A stretch of 43,649 nucleotides of DNA from Sphingobacteriales bacterium (GCA_016200915.1 JACQDV010000068.1:1-43649), one strand, 5' to 3'. Shown: positions 26,582 to 34,828, numbered from the stretch's first letter. The notes: generated by a model not told the origin, from the letters alone. Numbers and translations are program-made.

Positions 26582-26692
26582 TTATCTGCCCCAAGTCATA
26601 AATACAACAACACCTAAAGCAGCAAAAAACACTACTAAAAAAAGAGTGGCTTTAACTGTGTCGTTGCTCAACATGGTAGAAATCTTTTTCAT
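26582..26692 (-). CDS. Small single-pass membrane peptide, 36 residues
   Basis: An ORF from the ATG at 26692 to the TAA at 26582. The N-terminal 14 residues are polar (MKKISTMLSNDTVK). Residues 15-33 form one strongly hydrophobic helix of Leu, Val, Phe, Ala and Gly, and the peptide ends TWGR. The codon use is ordinary for this genome. It is the only plausible gene in a 545-nt gap and is followed by an intrinsic terminator on the same strand. An AGGTGTT stretch precedes the ATG. I know no family for it. It might be a small membrane-protein subunit or regulator, or a type I toxin-like peptide. All of these are inference. Confidence 0.55.
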   Translation of the reverse strand: MKKISTMLSNDTVKATLFLVVFFAALGVVVFMTWGR

Positions 26693-26951
26693 AACACCTG
26701 TTTTTAAAAGTATGTAATGACAGGAACGGATTCAGCCAGTTTTCAAAGGCAGTGGAGCGGATTAAAATCAGAAGCTTATAGGAAGTAGAATGTGGGTATT
26801 TTTGTTGTTCCGTTTCTTCTGTGGTATAAAATTACAATTTTTGGTTTCATATTTCCAAATTTTTGCTCAAACAGATCAAAAAAGTCGAAATTTTCCTATA
26901 TTTTTTGAAAAGTTTAGTACTTAACCAAAATTTTTACGTATTTCTACGATA

Positions 26952-27581
26952 CTATAATAGTCTAACATCTTTTATAATATCCAACTTTGGATACTTTTTC
27001 AGCAGATGTTCATTACCCTTAAAATATACCGAATCTACAGACAGCATAGGCTCATTCCCATATTCATTATTTAGCTGTTGTACTATATCCATTCCATTAA
27101 TAATTTTTCCAAAAGGGATAAAACCTTTTACACCAGAGATAGTAGTAGTGTCATAAGCAGGATTGTTTTTTAAGTTAATAAAAACAGATGTTTTTCGGGT
27201 ATTAGGCCCGCCCCTTGCAAAGCAAATAGTGCTATCAGTATTTGATGCAACGGCAGGTTCATCCTGCAAATAATGTTTTTGCCAGAAAATATTCTTTGTT
27301 TTATCCGGTGATACTCCAAATTGTACCAAGTTATTTTTAACAGCCCGAAACACCAGGCAATTATTATAATAACCCGTTTTTACTAATTGATAAAACCGAT
27401 CTGCTGCAACTGGCGCCCACTTTCTATACACTTCTATCGTGAAGTTTCCTGCTGAAGTTATAAACTCAGCTTTGAATGTCTCCGGTGCTTTTAGTTTTAA
27501 TAAGGTTACATCCAACTTTGGTTGGCTAAAGGCTATTGTCGAAGTAAAGATTATAAAAACCCCAATTAATAAACTCTTCAT
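26952..27581 (-). CDS. Exported cyclophilin-type peptidyl-prolyl isomerase
   Basis: A 209-residue cyclophilin with a signal peptide (1-19, ending AFSQ), so it acts in the periplasm. The fold landmarks are FTIEVYRKWAPVAADRFYQLVKTGYYNN, VFRAVKNNLVQFG, ICFARGGPNTRKTSVFIN and GFIPFGKIINGMDIV. In the active-site strand, the usual FHR is FRA and FxMA is FARG. The first His of FHR is absent while the Arg remains, so catalysis may be reduced, as in several bacterial cyclophilin-like chaperones. It lies 76 nt after tex on the same strand. The 3' gap towards 26692 contains no terminator that I can see. Confidence 0.88.
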   Translation of the reverse strand: MKSLLIGVFIIFTSTIAFSQPKLDVTLLKLKAPETFKAEFITSAGNFTIEVYRKWAPVAADRFYQLVKTGYYNNCLVFRAVKNNLVQFGVSPDKTKNIFWQKHYLQDEPAVASNTDSTICFARGGPNTRKTSVFINLKNNPAYDTTTISGVKGFIPFGKIINGMDIVQQLNNEYGNEPMLSVDSVYFKGNEHLLKKYPKLDIIKDVRLL

Positions 27582-27657
27582 TTTACAAAATTTCTAATCG
27601 AATTTACTATTTCAAAATAATACACTCAGCTATTCGGGTCTCATTATTTTTTGAAGA

Positions 27658-29889
27658 TCATTTCGCAAACTTCTTCTTCAAAGCATCCAATGCATCATTA
27701 ATGGGCAAATCAGCCAGGTCTTTCTTTTTATCAAACCTGTGCTGTGGTTTTGAAAAAGACTTCTTCTCTCCTGCTTCCTGTGTTTGTTTAATAGATAAAG
27801 CAATCCGCTTTCTTGCCAAATCAACTTCCAATACTTTAACCTGTACCTGCTGATTTAATTTCAACACTTCAGAAGGATCATTTATATACTTGTGTGCAAT
27901 TTCAGAAACATGCACTAACCCATCCTGTTTTACACCAACATCAACAAAAGCACCAAAACGGGTGAGATTGGTAACTATACCCGGCAGAATATCCCCCACT
28001 TTTACATCTTCAATTGCATAAACATTAGCAAACTCAAATTGCTGTACTTCACTGCGTGGATCAAGCCCTGGTTTCTTTAACTCGTTTAAAATATCTTTTA
28101 TCGTTAATTCACCAGTTTTTTCTGTAACATATTTCTTTGCTTCAATTTTATTCACCAGTGATTCATTCGAGATAAGTTCTTTTACAGAAACATTTAAATC
28201 CTTTGACATTTTTTCTACAACGATATAAGCTTCGGGATGAACAGCACTTGTATCAAGCGGATTACTTCCATCTTTTATACGCAGAAAGCCTGCACATTGC
28301 TCATATGCTTTTCCTCCTAACCTCGGCACTTCCAACAATTGTTGCCGGTTATCAAACTTTCCTATTTCAGCACGATACTTTATAATATTATCCGCCAGTG
28401 ACGGGCCAATACCACTCACATAACTGAGTAAATGTTTACTGGCTGTATTTAAATTAACACCTACATTGTTTACACAGCTTACTACTGTTTGATCTAATTT
28501 TTCTTTTAAGCGAAACTGGTTTACATCATGCTGGTACTGTCCAACTCCAATACTTTTGGGATCGATCTTCACCAGTTCAGCCAATGGATCCATCAATCTT
28601 CTTCCAATACTTACCGAACCTCTTACAGTAATATCATAATCAGGAAACTCTTCTCTTGCTATTTCACTGGCTGAATAAACAGAAGCTCCATCTTCATTTA
28701 CTAAAAATACCGGCAGGTTCAACTGTTGTTCTTTTATAAACTTCTCCGTTTCTCTTCCTGCAGTACCATCACCAATAGCAATTACCTGTATCTGATATTT
28801 CTTTACTAATTCTTTAATTGTTTGCCCGGCATGATACATTTTGCTCAGTTCATGTATATAAATTAAATCAGTTGACAACAGGTCAGCCTTTTCATCTAAG
28901 CAAACTATTTTACACCCGGTACGATAGCCCGGATCAATTGCCAGCACTCTTTTACTTCCCAACGGGCTGCTCAATAATAACTGGCGAAGATTTTCGGCAA
29001 ACACATTGATGGCCTCCTCGTCTGCTATTGTTTTTAAAGCAGTACGGAATTCACTTTCTAATGAAGGTTGTAATAATCTTTTGTAAGCATCTTTAATTGC
29101 CTTGAGAATATGTTCATTGCAATTATTCATCCCTTTAATGTATTGCTCTTCTATTATTTCGAATGCTACTTCTTCCTGAGGAGCAATACTCATCTTCAAA
29201 AACCCTTCTGTAAATCCACGCAATACAGCCAGGATACGATGCGAAGGGATCGTACGCACCAGTTCACTGAAATCAAAATAATCTTTGTATTTGATCGCTT
29301 CCTGTTCTTTCTCTTCAAATACTTTACTATAAAGTTTGGATTCTGTTTCAAACAGCTTACGCATTTTGGCACGAACGGGTGCATCTTCATTTATTGTTTC
29401 AGCAATAATATCTCTGGCGCCGTGTAATGCTTCATCAGCTGATTTTACTTTTTCATTAATGAACTCAGTTGCTTTTGCAGTGATGTCAAAATCTTTTTGC
29501 TCCATCAATAAATCTGCTAATGCTTGTAATCCGTTTTCTCTTGCTGTTTGTGCTTTTGTTTTACGCTTTGGTTTGTATGGCAGATAAATATCTTCCAGCT
29601 CATTTAGTGTGGAAGCAGTATCAATCTTCCGCATCAACTCATCGGTCATCTTCTGCTGGTCGGTGATAGATTTAATGATGAATGTTTTTCTTTCGCTAAA
29701 CTCTTTCTGAAATTTTGCTTCATCTTGTATTTGCTGAATGGCTACTTCATCCAAACCGCCCGTTCTGTCTTTACGGTAACGGGCAATAAAGGGAATGGTT
29801 GCTCCTTCATTCAATAATTCCAGTACGGCTTCTACTGCGTTTAACTTAAGGGATAATTTTCCTGCCACATTTAATGCAAATTCAATCAT
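27658..29889 (-). CDS. tex: Tex-family RNA-binding transcription accessory protein
   Basis: A 743-residue protein of the Tex family (Spt6-like core), involved in transcription and RNA metabolism. In order it has a Tex N-terminal helical domain (IPFIARYRKDRTGGLDE, residues 33-49), a YqgF/RNase H-like domain (VLAIDPGYRTGCKIV and IAIGDGTAGRET), helix-hairpin-helix repeats (YVSGIGPSLADNIIKYR and LLEVPRLGGKAYEQCAG), and a C-terminal S1 domain with GAFVDVGVKQDGLVHVSE. The tail after S1 is Lys-rich. The ATG at 29889 follows a -7 box at only 4 nt. It is probably followed on the same message by the cyclophilin gene. Confidence 0.95.
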   Translation of the reverse strand: MIEFALNVAGKLSLKLNAVEAVLELLNEGATIPFIARYRKDRTGGLDEVAIQQIQDEAKFQKEFSERKTFIIKSITDQQKMTDELMRKIDTASTLNELEDIYLPYKPKRKTKAQTARENGLQALADLLMEQKDFDITAKATEFINEKVKSADEALHGARDIIAETINEDAPVRAKMRKLFETESKLYSKVFEEKEQEAIKYKDYFDFSELVRTIPSHRILAVLRGFTEGFLKMSIAPQEEVAFEIIEEQYIKGMNNCNEHILKAIKDAYKRLLQPSLESEFRTALKTIADEEAINVFAENLRQLLLSSPLGSKRVLAIDPGYRTGCKIVCLDEKADLLSTDLIYIHELSKMYHAGQTIKELVKKYQIQVIAIGDGTAGRETEKFIKEQQLNLPVFLVNEDGASVYSASEIAREEFPDYDITVRGSVSIGRRLMDPLAELVKIDPKSIGVGQYQHDVNQFRLKEKLDQTVVSCVNNVGVNLNTASKHLLSYVSGIGPSLADNIIKYRAEIGKFDNRQQLLEVPRLGGKAYEQCAGFLRIKDGSNPLDTSAVHPEAYIVVEKMSKDLNVSVKELISNESLVNKIEAKKYVTEKTGELTIKDILNELKKPGLDPRSEVQQFEFANVYAIEDVKVGDILPGIVTNLTRFGAFVDVGVKQDGLVHVSEIAHKYINDPSEVLKLNQQVQVKVLEVDLARKRIALSIKQTQEAGEKKSFSKPQHRFDKKKDLADLPINDALDALKKKFAK

Positions 29890-29893
29890 ATAT

Positions 29894-29901
29894 CAAAAGT
29901 A
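29894..29901 (-). promoter_or_regulatory. Bacteroidota -7 element (TACTTTTG) for tex
   Basis: On the minus strand TACTTTTG fits TAnnTTTG and ends 4 nt before the tex ATG, the same geometry as at 19330-19342. No -33 TTTG is visible at 19-20 nt. Confidence 0.38.
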
Positions 29902-29993
29902 TTTTGTTCTTTTCAAAAGGGGTGCGAAAATAACAAGTGAAATGAAAAAATGAATTTTATTTTTTCACAGAAAACACCTAAAGAATTATCATT

Positions 29994-30001
29994 TAACTTT
30001 G
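29994..30001 (+). promoter_or_regulatory. Bacteroidota -7 element (TAACTTTG) for the PhyH gene
   Basis: TAACTTTG fits TAnnTTTG and lies 19 nt before the ATG at 30021. It sits in the short divergent region with tex. Confidence 0.4.
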
Positions 30002-30020
30002 AATAGTTAACACAAATATA

Positions 30021-30734
30021 ATGACTGACAAATCAAGAGAAATTGAGGAAAATGGTTATACTATTATAGATGACATTTTAAATAATTCTGAAATAAAAGA
30101 AATTATTAGTTTAATTGAAAAAGCCGATAAAGAAAATGATACGTTTCGCAAAACCAATGAGCTTTTTGCCATCAGGCAATTCTTAAAAGGAATTCCCGGG
30201 ATAAAGTCTTTGCTTTTTAACAACAATACAAAATCAGTAATTCAAGAAACATTTGGCAGTGAATATTTTATAGTTAAGTCAATTTATTTTGATAAACCGG
30301 GCTTATCAAACTGGTTTGTATCTTATCATCAAGACTTAACAATATCTGTTGATAGAAAAAATAATATACCGGGATTTGGGCCATGGACAGTTAAACAAAA
30401 TCAATTTGCCGTTCAACCTCCGCAAGAAATTTTAGAAAGCAATTTTACTATTAGATTTCATCTGGACGATACCAATGAAAATAATGGTGCACTTAGAGTA
30501 ATCCCTGGCTCCCATAAAAGAGGAGTCATCCGCTCAGAAACAATTAATTTAAAAACCCAAATGGAAAACATTTGCTGTATAAAAGCAGGTGGAGCGATGA
30601 TTATGAAGCCGTTACTAATGCATGCTTCCAGTCGTTCTACAAATAACCATGGAAGAAGAGTAATTCACCTTGAATTCAGTAAAACAGAATTACCTGAACC
30701 ACTGATATGGTCTGAAAAAATTTCAATCAATTAA
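30021..30734 (+). CDS. Phytanoyl-CoA dioxygenase (PhyH) family protein
   Basis: A 237-residue Fe(II)/2-oxoglutarate oxygenase of the PhyH family. The first part of the metal triad is in SYHQDLTI (HxD). The distal histidine is in MKPLLMHASS, and the 2-oxoglutarate arginine is most likely one of RR in GRRVIHLEFS. Between them, NFTIRFHLDDTNENNGALRVIPGSHKRG is the signature region of the family. Substrates in bacteria range from lipids to natural products, so only the chemistry (hydroxylation) can be stated. It stands alone, divergent from tex and convergent with the amylase gene with only 2 nt between stops. Confidence 0.9.
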   Translation: MTDKSREIEENGYTIIDDILNNSEIKEIISLIEKADKENDTFRKTNELFAIRQFLKGIPGIKSLLFNNNTKSVIQETFGSEYFIVKSIYFDKPGLSNWFVSYHQDLTISVDRKNNIPGFGPWTVKQNQFAVQPPQEILESNFTIRFHLDDTNENNGALRVIPGSHKRGVIRSETINLKTQMENICCIKAGGAMIMKPLLMHASSRSTNNHGRRVIHLEFSKTELPEPLIWSEKISIN

Positions 30735-30736
30735 TT

Positions 30737-32017
30737 TTATTTTTCAAACACCAACCATCCCCAACTATCCAATTTATAAACAGATTGATCATTCAGCAAT
30801 TGTTTTTCATTGGTAAATACATTGCTGAACTCTCCACCTACAATCGCTTCATGAATCGTTAGATCATTAATAGCTTCACCAGACAAATTTAAAATAGTCA
30901 GCACTTCATTACCATTCCGCTTACGAAAAAAAGCAAACACTTTATTATCGTGATTGGTATGCAGCTTTATCGTAGCAACTTTTACATCACCTCCCCTGAA
31001 GGCCGGGTTATTTTTATGAACGGTGAGTAATGACTTATAAAAATCATGCAGCTCATATTTACCATCCCATTCAATTGGGTCTTTATCAAAAAACTTTAAT
31101 CGTTTCTTATTGGGTAATTCCTGACCACTATACAACATAGGCACCCCATTCCAGGTACAACTAAATACACCCAGCACCTTAACTGCATCATGATATTTTT
31201 CATACTCACTTCCATTCCAGCTATTCTCATCATGATTGGAGGTGAAATAAGTACGAATAGCGTCCTTAGGAAATCCCAAATCATATTCTCGCAATGTACC
31301 ATACAATTCTGTCAAACTAATTTTATGCCTGCAATACTCCTGTGAGCTATGCATCCACTTCCATGTATAGGTAGCATCAAATGCCTGATGATAATCTATT
31401 TCTTCACATTCAGCCAGCCAGAATAATGGTTTGATTGCATCCAATCTTTTTCTTGCTTCGAGCCAAAAAGATAAACGAACCAGGTGAGCCATATCACAAC
31501 GAAATCCATCTATATCACATTCCTTCACCCAAAAAGCCATTGCATCAATCATTGCATCCCACAATGCAGGATTATCATAATTCAAATGAATTACATCTTC
31601 CCAATCAGGAAATGGCGGACGAAAATTTCCATCATGATTTCGGCTATAAAAATCAGGATGTGTTTTTGTCCAAACATGATCCCATGCAGTATGATTGGCC
31701 ACCCAATCAATAATCACCTTTTGTCCCAGTGTATGTGCAGCTTTTACCAAAGCTTTAAAATCATCCAGTGATCCAAACTCTTCATTGGTACATACATAAT
31801 CACTGGCGGAATAATAACTGCCTAATGTTCCTTTTCGATTAGCAATGCCAATAGGAGTAATGGGCATAAACCAAAGTGTTTCCACACCCATATCCTTTAA
31901 TCGTGGTAATTCTTTTTGAAAGGCTGCAAAACTTCCTTCGTATGTATATTGACGCAGGTTGACTTCGTAGATATTGGTTGCACTTGCCCAATCAACCCGT
32001 TTAAATTCATTACTCAT
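30737..32017 (-). CDS. Intracellular alpha-amylase family (GH13) enzyme
   Basis: A 426-residue glycoside hydrolase of family 13 without a signal peptide. The four conserved regions are visible: DWVANHT (region I), GFRCDMAHL with the nucleophile Asp (II), WLAECEE with the acid Glu (III) and FTSNHDENSW (IV). The N-terminus (VDWASATNIYEVNLRQYTYEGSF) leads straight into the barrel and the C-terminus is a small beta domain (about 350-426). It acts on alpha-1,4-linked glucans or maltodextrins in the cytosol, since no export signal exists. Transglycosylation instead of hydrolysis cannot be excluded. There are no other glycogen or maltose genes nearby. A -7 element lies 5 nt before the ATG. Confidence 0.92.
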   Translation of the reverse strand: MSNEFKRVDWASATNIYEVNLRQYTYEGSFAAFQKELPRLKDMGVETLWFMPITPIGIANRKGTLGSYYSASDYVCTNEEFGSLDDFKALVKAAHTLGQKVIIDWVANHTAWDHVWTKTHPDFYSRNHDGNFRPPFPDWEDVIHLNYDNPALWDAMIDAMAFWVKECDIDGFRCDMAHLVRLSFWLEARKRLDAIKPLFWLAECEEIDYHQAFDATYTWKWMHSSQEYCRHKISLTELYGTLREYDLGFPKDAIRTYFTSNHDENSWNGSEYEKYHDAVKVLGVFSCTWNGVPMLYSGQELPNKKRLKFFDKDPIEWDGKYELHDFYKSLLTVHKNNPAFRGGDVKVATIKLHTNHDNKVFAFFRKRNGNEVLTILNLSGEAINDLTIHEAIVGGEFSNVFTNEKQLLNDQSVYKLDSWGWLVFEK

Positions 32018-32022
32018 AGTGC

Positions 32023-32030
32023 CAAATATA
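32023..32030 (-). promoter_or_regulatory. Bacteroidota -7 element (TATATTTG) for the amylase gene
   Basis: On the minus strand TATATTTG fits TAnnTTTG and ends 5 nt before the ATG at 32017. The left arm of the repeat at 32048-32108 covers the place where the -33 box should be. Confidence 0.4.
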
Positions 32031-32047
32031 ATTCAATGCCGTTTAAA

Positions 32048-32108
32048 AAACCTCACAGGTTTATAAAGAGTTCAATAATTAAAGGCATATTATAAACCTG
32101 TGAGGTTT
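32048..32108. repeat. Two inverted copies of an imperfect palindrome
   Basis: The 18-bp arms 32048-32065 and 32091-32108 are perfect inverted copies (AAACCTCACAGGTTTATA), separated by 25 nt. Each arm is itself a palindrome, AAACCT-CAC-AGGTTT. The unit lies between the divergent amylase and ispH genes and overlaps both promoter regions. Short AAACCTCACAGGTTT-type units are common between genes in Bacteroidota. It could be an operator, a nucleoid-protein site or a mobile repeat. Confidence 0.75.
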
Positions 32109-32118
32109 ACAAACTTTG

Positions 32119-32126
32119 TAACTTTG
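32119..32126 (+). promoter_or_regulatory. Bacteroidota -7 element (TAACTTTG) for ispH
   Basis: TAACTTTG fits TAnnTTTG and ends 19 nt before the ispH ATG at 32146. A second TTTG sits just upstream. It lies 10 nt after the right arm of the palindromic repeat. Confidence 0.4.
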
Positions 32127-32145
32127 CCGTTGTTATTAACAATGT

Positions 32146-33372
32146 ATGAAGCAATTTGATGTTCCGGTAATTTACCGCAGCCCGTTGATCAGTGCAATTA
32201 AGAAAAAGCGTAAGCAGGATGATAAAATGAAAAAAGATTTTACACCTGTCCTGCTTGATTTTGGACCGTTGCAGTTTTATTTAGCCCGTCATTTTGGTTT
32301 TTGTTATGGAGTGGAAAATGCCATTGAAATTGCTTTCAGAACGATTGAAGAAAATCCGGGCAAAAGAATCTTTTTATTGAGTGAGATGATCCATAACCCG
32401 CAGGTAAATGAAGACCTGCAGCAAAGAGGTGTACAATTTTTACAGGATACTTATGGAAAAGAATTGATTAGTCTGGATGAAATAACAGGCGATGATATTG
32501 TTTTAATTCCGGCATTTGGCACAACACTTAGTATGGAAGAAAAACTAAGAGCTAAAGGAATTTCTGTAGAAAAATATAATACCACCTGTCCCTTTGTAGA
32601 AAAAGTTTGGAACCGCAGCGAACAAATTGCACAGAAAGGTTACAGTATAGTTATTCACGGTAAACCAAAACATGAAGAAACAAGAGCAACTTTTTCTCAT
32701 TCTTCGTCCAATGCACCGAGTGTGATTGTAAATGATATGGCAGAAACTATTGAATTGGGCAAATACATTACTGGCGAAAAAAAGGCGAATGAGTTTTATA
32801 CTGAATTCAAAGGAAGATATAGTAATGGATTTGATATCACTAAAGACCTGCAACGTTTTGGAGTGGTAAATCAAACTACTCAATTAGCCAGCGATACGCA
32901 GGCAATCTCTGATTATTTACGTCAGCTGATGATCAATTATCACCAGTTGAATGAAACAAACATCAATGAAAGATTTGCTGATACACGGGACACATTATGC
33001 TATGCAACTAATGACAATCAAACAGCAGTAAGTGGCTTGTTAGAAACAGAAGCTGACCTGGCTATTGTTGTGGGTGGTTACAACAGTTCCAACACTACGC
33101 ATTTGGTTGAATTATGTGAGAAAGTGTTACCAACTTATTTTATAAATGATGAAGACAAGATTTTATCGGCTGATGAAATTCTTCATTTCGATTACTACCA
33201 TAAACAGGAATTGCATTCAGTAAATTTCCTTCCTAAAAAGGAACCGGTTAAAATCTTAATCACAAGCGGTGCTTCTTGTCCCGATGCATTGGTAGAGGGT
33301 GTTATCAGGAAGGTTGCTGGGTTTTATGGAGTAGCGAACAAAGTAGATGCACTGGTTGAATCCATCAGCTAA
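32146..33372 (+). CDS. ispH: 4-hydroxy-3-methylbut-2-enyl diphosphate reductase IspH, long (plant/cyanobacterial) type
   Basis: A 408-residue iron-sulfur enzyme for the last step of the MEP isoprenoid pathway. The three cluster cysteines are in HFGFCYGVE, NTTCPFVEKVW and TSGASCPD. The HGKPKHEET loop, NQTTQLAS, RDTLCYAT and GGYNSSNTTHL are substrate-site regions. The chain is about 90 residues longer than the E. coli enzyme, and the extra internal stretch (about 190-230) and loop motifs fit the plant/cyanobacterial form. Residues 1-40 are a basic extension with several Lys; Met28 is a possible internal start, but 32146 follows the promoter well. No other MEP genes are nearby. Confidence 0.94.
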   Translation: MKQFDVPVIYRSPLISAIKKKRKQDDKMKKDFTPVLLDFGPLQFYLARHFGFCYGVENAIEIAFRTIEENPGKRIFLLSEMIHNPQVNEDLQQRGVQFLQDTYGKELISLDEITGDDIVLIPAFGTTLSMEEKLRAKGISVEKYNTTCPFVEKVWNRSEQIAQKGYSIVIHGKPKHEETRATFSHSSSNAPSVIVNDMAETIELGKYITGEKKANEFYTEFKGRYSNGFDITKDLQRFGVVNQTTQLASDTQAISDYLRQLMINYHQLNETNINERFADTRDTLCYATNDNQTAVSGLLETEADLAIVVGGYNSSNTTHLVELCEKVLPTYFINDEDKILSADEILHFDYYHKQELHSVNFLPKKEPVKILITSGASCPDALVEGVIRKVAGFYGVANKVDALVESIS

Positions 33373-33437
33373 GTTATTTTCTCAGCTATTAAACAAATAG
33401 AAACTTATAAGGTCTGATAATTACAAATCTATCAGCC

Positions 33438-33725
33438 ATGAAAATAAATTTACTGCTGCTTTCTATGTTATTTACTTTGTCTGTTTCAGCACAACAGCCC
33501 AGGCTCCAGCCAAAAGACAGGTTAACAACTAATCGCTTCAAACAAATTCCTTCAAGATTAGGATTGAATCATTCACAAACAAAAGCATTTAAGGAAGCCG
33601 TTAAAAAGTATAGAGATCAACGTCATCAGCAAAACCAATATCTGATAAGACAATTGAAAACAATACTAACATCTGAGCAGTTTGAAAAACTGAAGAAGTT
33701 GGTGGAAGAGGATAAAAATAAATAG
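33438..33725 (+). CDS. Small secreted protein with a charged helical body
   Basis: A 95-residue exported protein. The signal peptide runs to SVSAQ (residue 18). The mature 77 residues are rich in Lys, Gln, Arg and Leu and read as two or three amphipathic helices (SQTKAFKEAVKKYRDQ, LIRQLKTILTSEQFEKLKK). The LTSEQFEKL stretch resembles the LTxxQ repeat of CpxP/Spy-like periplasmic chaperones, but the protein is short and I cannot confirm the family. It ends before a terminator shared with rpsG and stands alone after ispH. Confidence 0.7.
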   Translation: MKINLLLLSMLFTLSVSAQQPRLQPKDRLTTNRFKQIPSRLGLNHSQTKAFKEAVKKYRDQRHQQNQYLIRQLKTILTSEQFEKLKKLVEEDKNK

Positions 33726-33744
33726 TTTAGATTCAATATAAAAC

Positions 33745-33776
33745 AAAATAGGCCGTCTTTGCAGACAGCCTATTTA
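33745..33776. terminator. Bidirectional intrinsic terminator
   Basis: The arms AAAATAGGCCGTCT and AGACAGCCTATTT pair with one wobble mismatch around a 4-nt loop (TTGC). A-rich and T-rich flanks serve both directions: the small secreted gene on the plus strand and the rpsL-rpsG unit on the minus strand. Confidence 0.82.
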
Positions 33777-33796
33777 TTATTTAAAGTGAGTTTTGA

Positions 33797-34264
33797 TTAA
33801 ACTTTAAAGTGAGCAAAAGCTTTATTAGCTTCAGCCATACGGTGTGTATCTTCTTTCTTTTTGAAAGCTGATCCCTCACCTTTAGCAGCTGCAACAATTT
33901 CATTGGCTAATTTATCGGCCATGCTGCGGCCGTTTCTTTCACGGCTGTAACGAACCAGCCATTTGATACTTAATGAAACCTTTCTTTCAGCACGAACCTC
34001 TGCAGGAATCTGGAAAGTAGCGCCACCAATACGACGGCTTCTAACCTCTACCGAAGGAGTTACATTTGACAATGCTTTTCTCCAAACATCGTAACCATTC
34101 TCGCCAGTTGTTTTAGCAACTTTATCCAATGCATCGTAGAAAATAGTATAAGCAATGCTCTTTTTTCCCTGCCACATAATGCTGTTCACAAAACGGGTAA
34201 CCAGTTTATCGTTAAACTTTGGATCTGGTGCTAAGGGAATCTTCTTTGGTTGTGTCTTCCTCAT
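33797..34264 (-). CDS. rpsG: 30S ribosomal protein S7
   Basis: A 155-residue ribosomal protein that starts assembly of the 30S head by binding 16S rRNA near the decoding region. The start (MRKTQPKKIPLAPDPKFND), the VTRFVNSIMWQGKKSIAY stretch and the VEVRSRRIGGATFQIPAEVR stretch are those of uS7. Length is normal. It lies 27 nt after rpsL. In the typical str operon fusA and tufA follow, but here a terminator follows at once and a convergent gene lies beyond it, so rpsL-rpsG is a two-gene unit at this locus. Confidence 0.97.
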   Translation of the reverse strand: MRKTQPKKIPLAPDPKFNDKLVTRFVNSIMWQGKKSIAYTIFYDALDKVAKTTGENGYDVWRKALSNVTPSVEVRSRRIGGATFQIPAEVRAERKVSLSIKWLVRYSRERNGRSMADKLANEIVAAAKGEGSAFKKKEDTHRMAEANKAFAHFKV

Positions 34265-34291
34265 TTATCTGGAATTAAATTTCTTTATAAA

Positions 34292-34672
34292 TTATTTTTT
34301 AGCTTTTTCTTTCTTAGTTCCGTATTTAGAACGGCTTTTCTTACGGTCTTTAACACCAGCCGTATCCAAGCTACCACGTACGATATGGTAACGTACACCC
34401 GGTAAATCCTTCACACGACCACCACGAACCAGTACGATAGAGTGTTCCTGTAAGTTGTGACCTTCACCCGGAATATAGGCGATCACCTCTACCTTGTTCG
34501 TTAAACGAACCTTAGCTACTTTACGAAGCGCAGAGTTTGGCTTCTTTGGAGTAGTGGTATATACACGGGTACAAACACCCCTGCGGAAAGGGCAGCTATC
34601 CAAAGCCCTGGACTTACTTTTTGACTTGATTATTTCACGTCCTTTACGTACTAATTGCTGAATTGTAGGCAT
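34292..34672 (-). CDS. rpsL: 30S ribosomal protein S12
   Basis: A 126-residue decoding-centre protein. It begins [13 protein letters not shown] and contains [15 protein letters not shown] and [16 protein letters not shown]. The two lysines whose change gives streptomycin resistance in other bacteria (in TPKKPNSA and GRVKDLPG) are wild type here. The PNSA loop and the C-terminal Lys/Arg-rich tail are normal. It is the first gene of the rpsL-rpsG unit, read from the complete TTTG-N19-TACCTTTG promoter upstream. Confidence 0.97.
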   Translation of the reverse strand: MPTIQQLVRKGREIIKSKSKSRALDSCPFRRGVCTRVYTTTPKKPNSALRKVAKVRLTNKVEVIAYIPGEGHNLQEHSIVLVRGGRVKDLPGVRYHIVRGSLDTAGVKDRKKSRSKYGTKKEKAKK

Positions 34673-34696
34673 TATGACCTTTTATTTTTAGGACGG

Positions 34697-34727
34697 CAAA
34701 GGTAAGGCCCATCTTTTAAACCACAAA
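34697..34727 (-). promoter_or_regulatory. Complete Bacteroidota promoter of rpsL-rpsG
   Basis: On the minus strand a -33 TTTG (34724-34727) is followed by exactly 19 nt and a -7 TACCTTTG (34697-34704), the consensus of the Bacteroidota primary sigma factor. The start codon is 24 nt downstream. It is the best promoter in the window and shows which signal the housekeeping sigma uses here. Confidence 0.68.
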
Positions 34728-34796
34728 AAAGTTTAAAGCCTTTTTGTTGGGTTTGAGCAATATGTGGATTAATAGTTATTATAAGAAGCAGAAAAC

Positions 34797-34828
34797 TTGT
34801 TAAAAAGCATCATCGCAGCTATAATTTG
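34797..34828 (+). promoter_or_regulatory. Possible promoter of the PKD-repeat gene
   Basis: TTG at 34797-34799, 20 nt, then TATAATTTG (34820-34828), which has one base more than TAnnTTTG between TA and TTTG. It lies about 130 nt before the ATG at 34959. Weak evidence. Confidence 0.3.
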
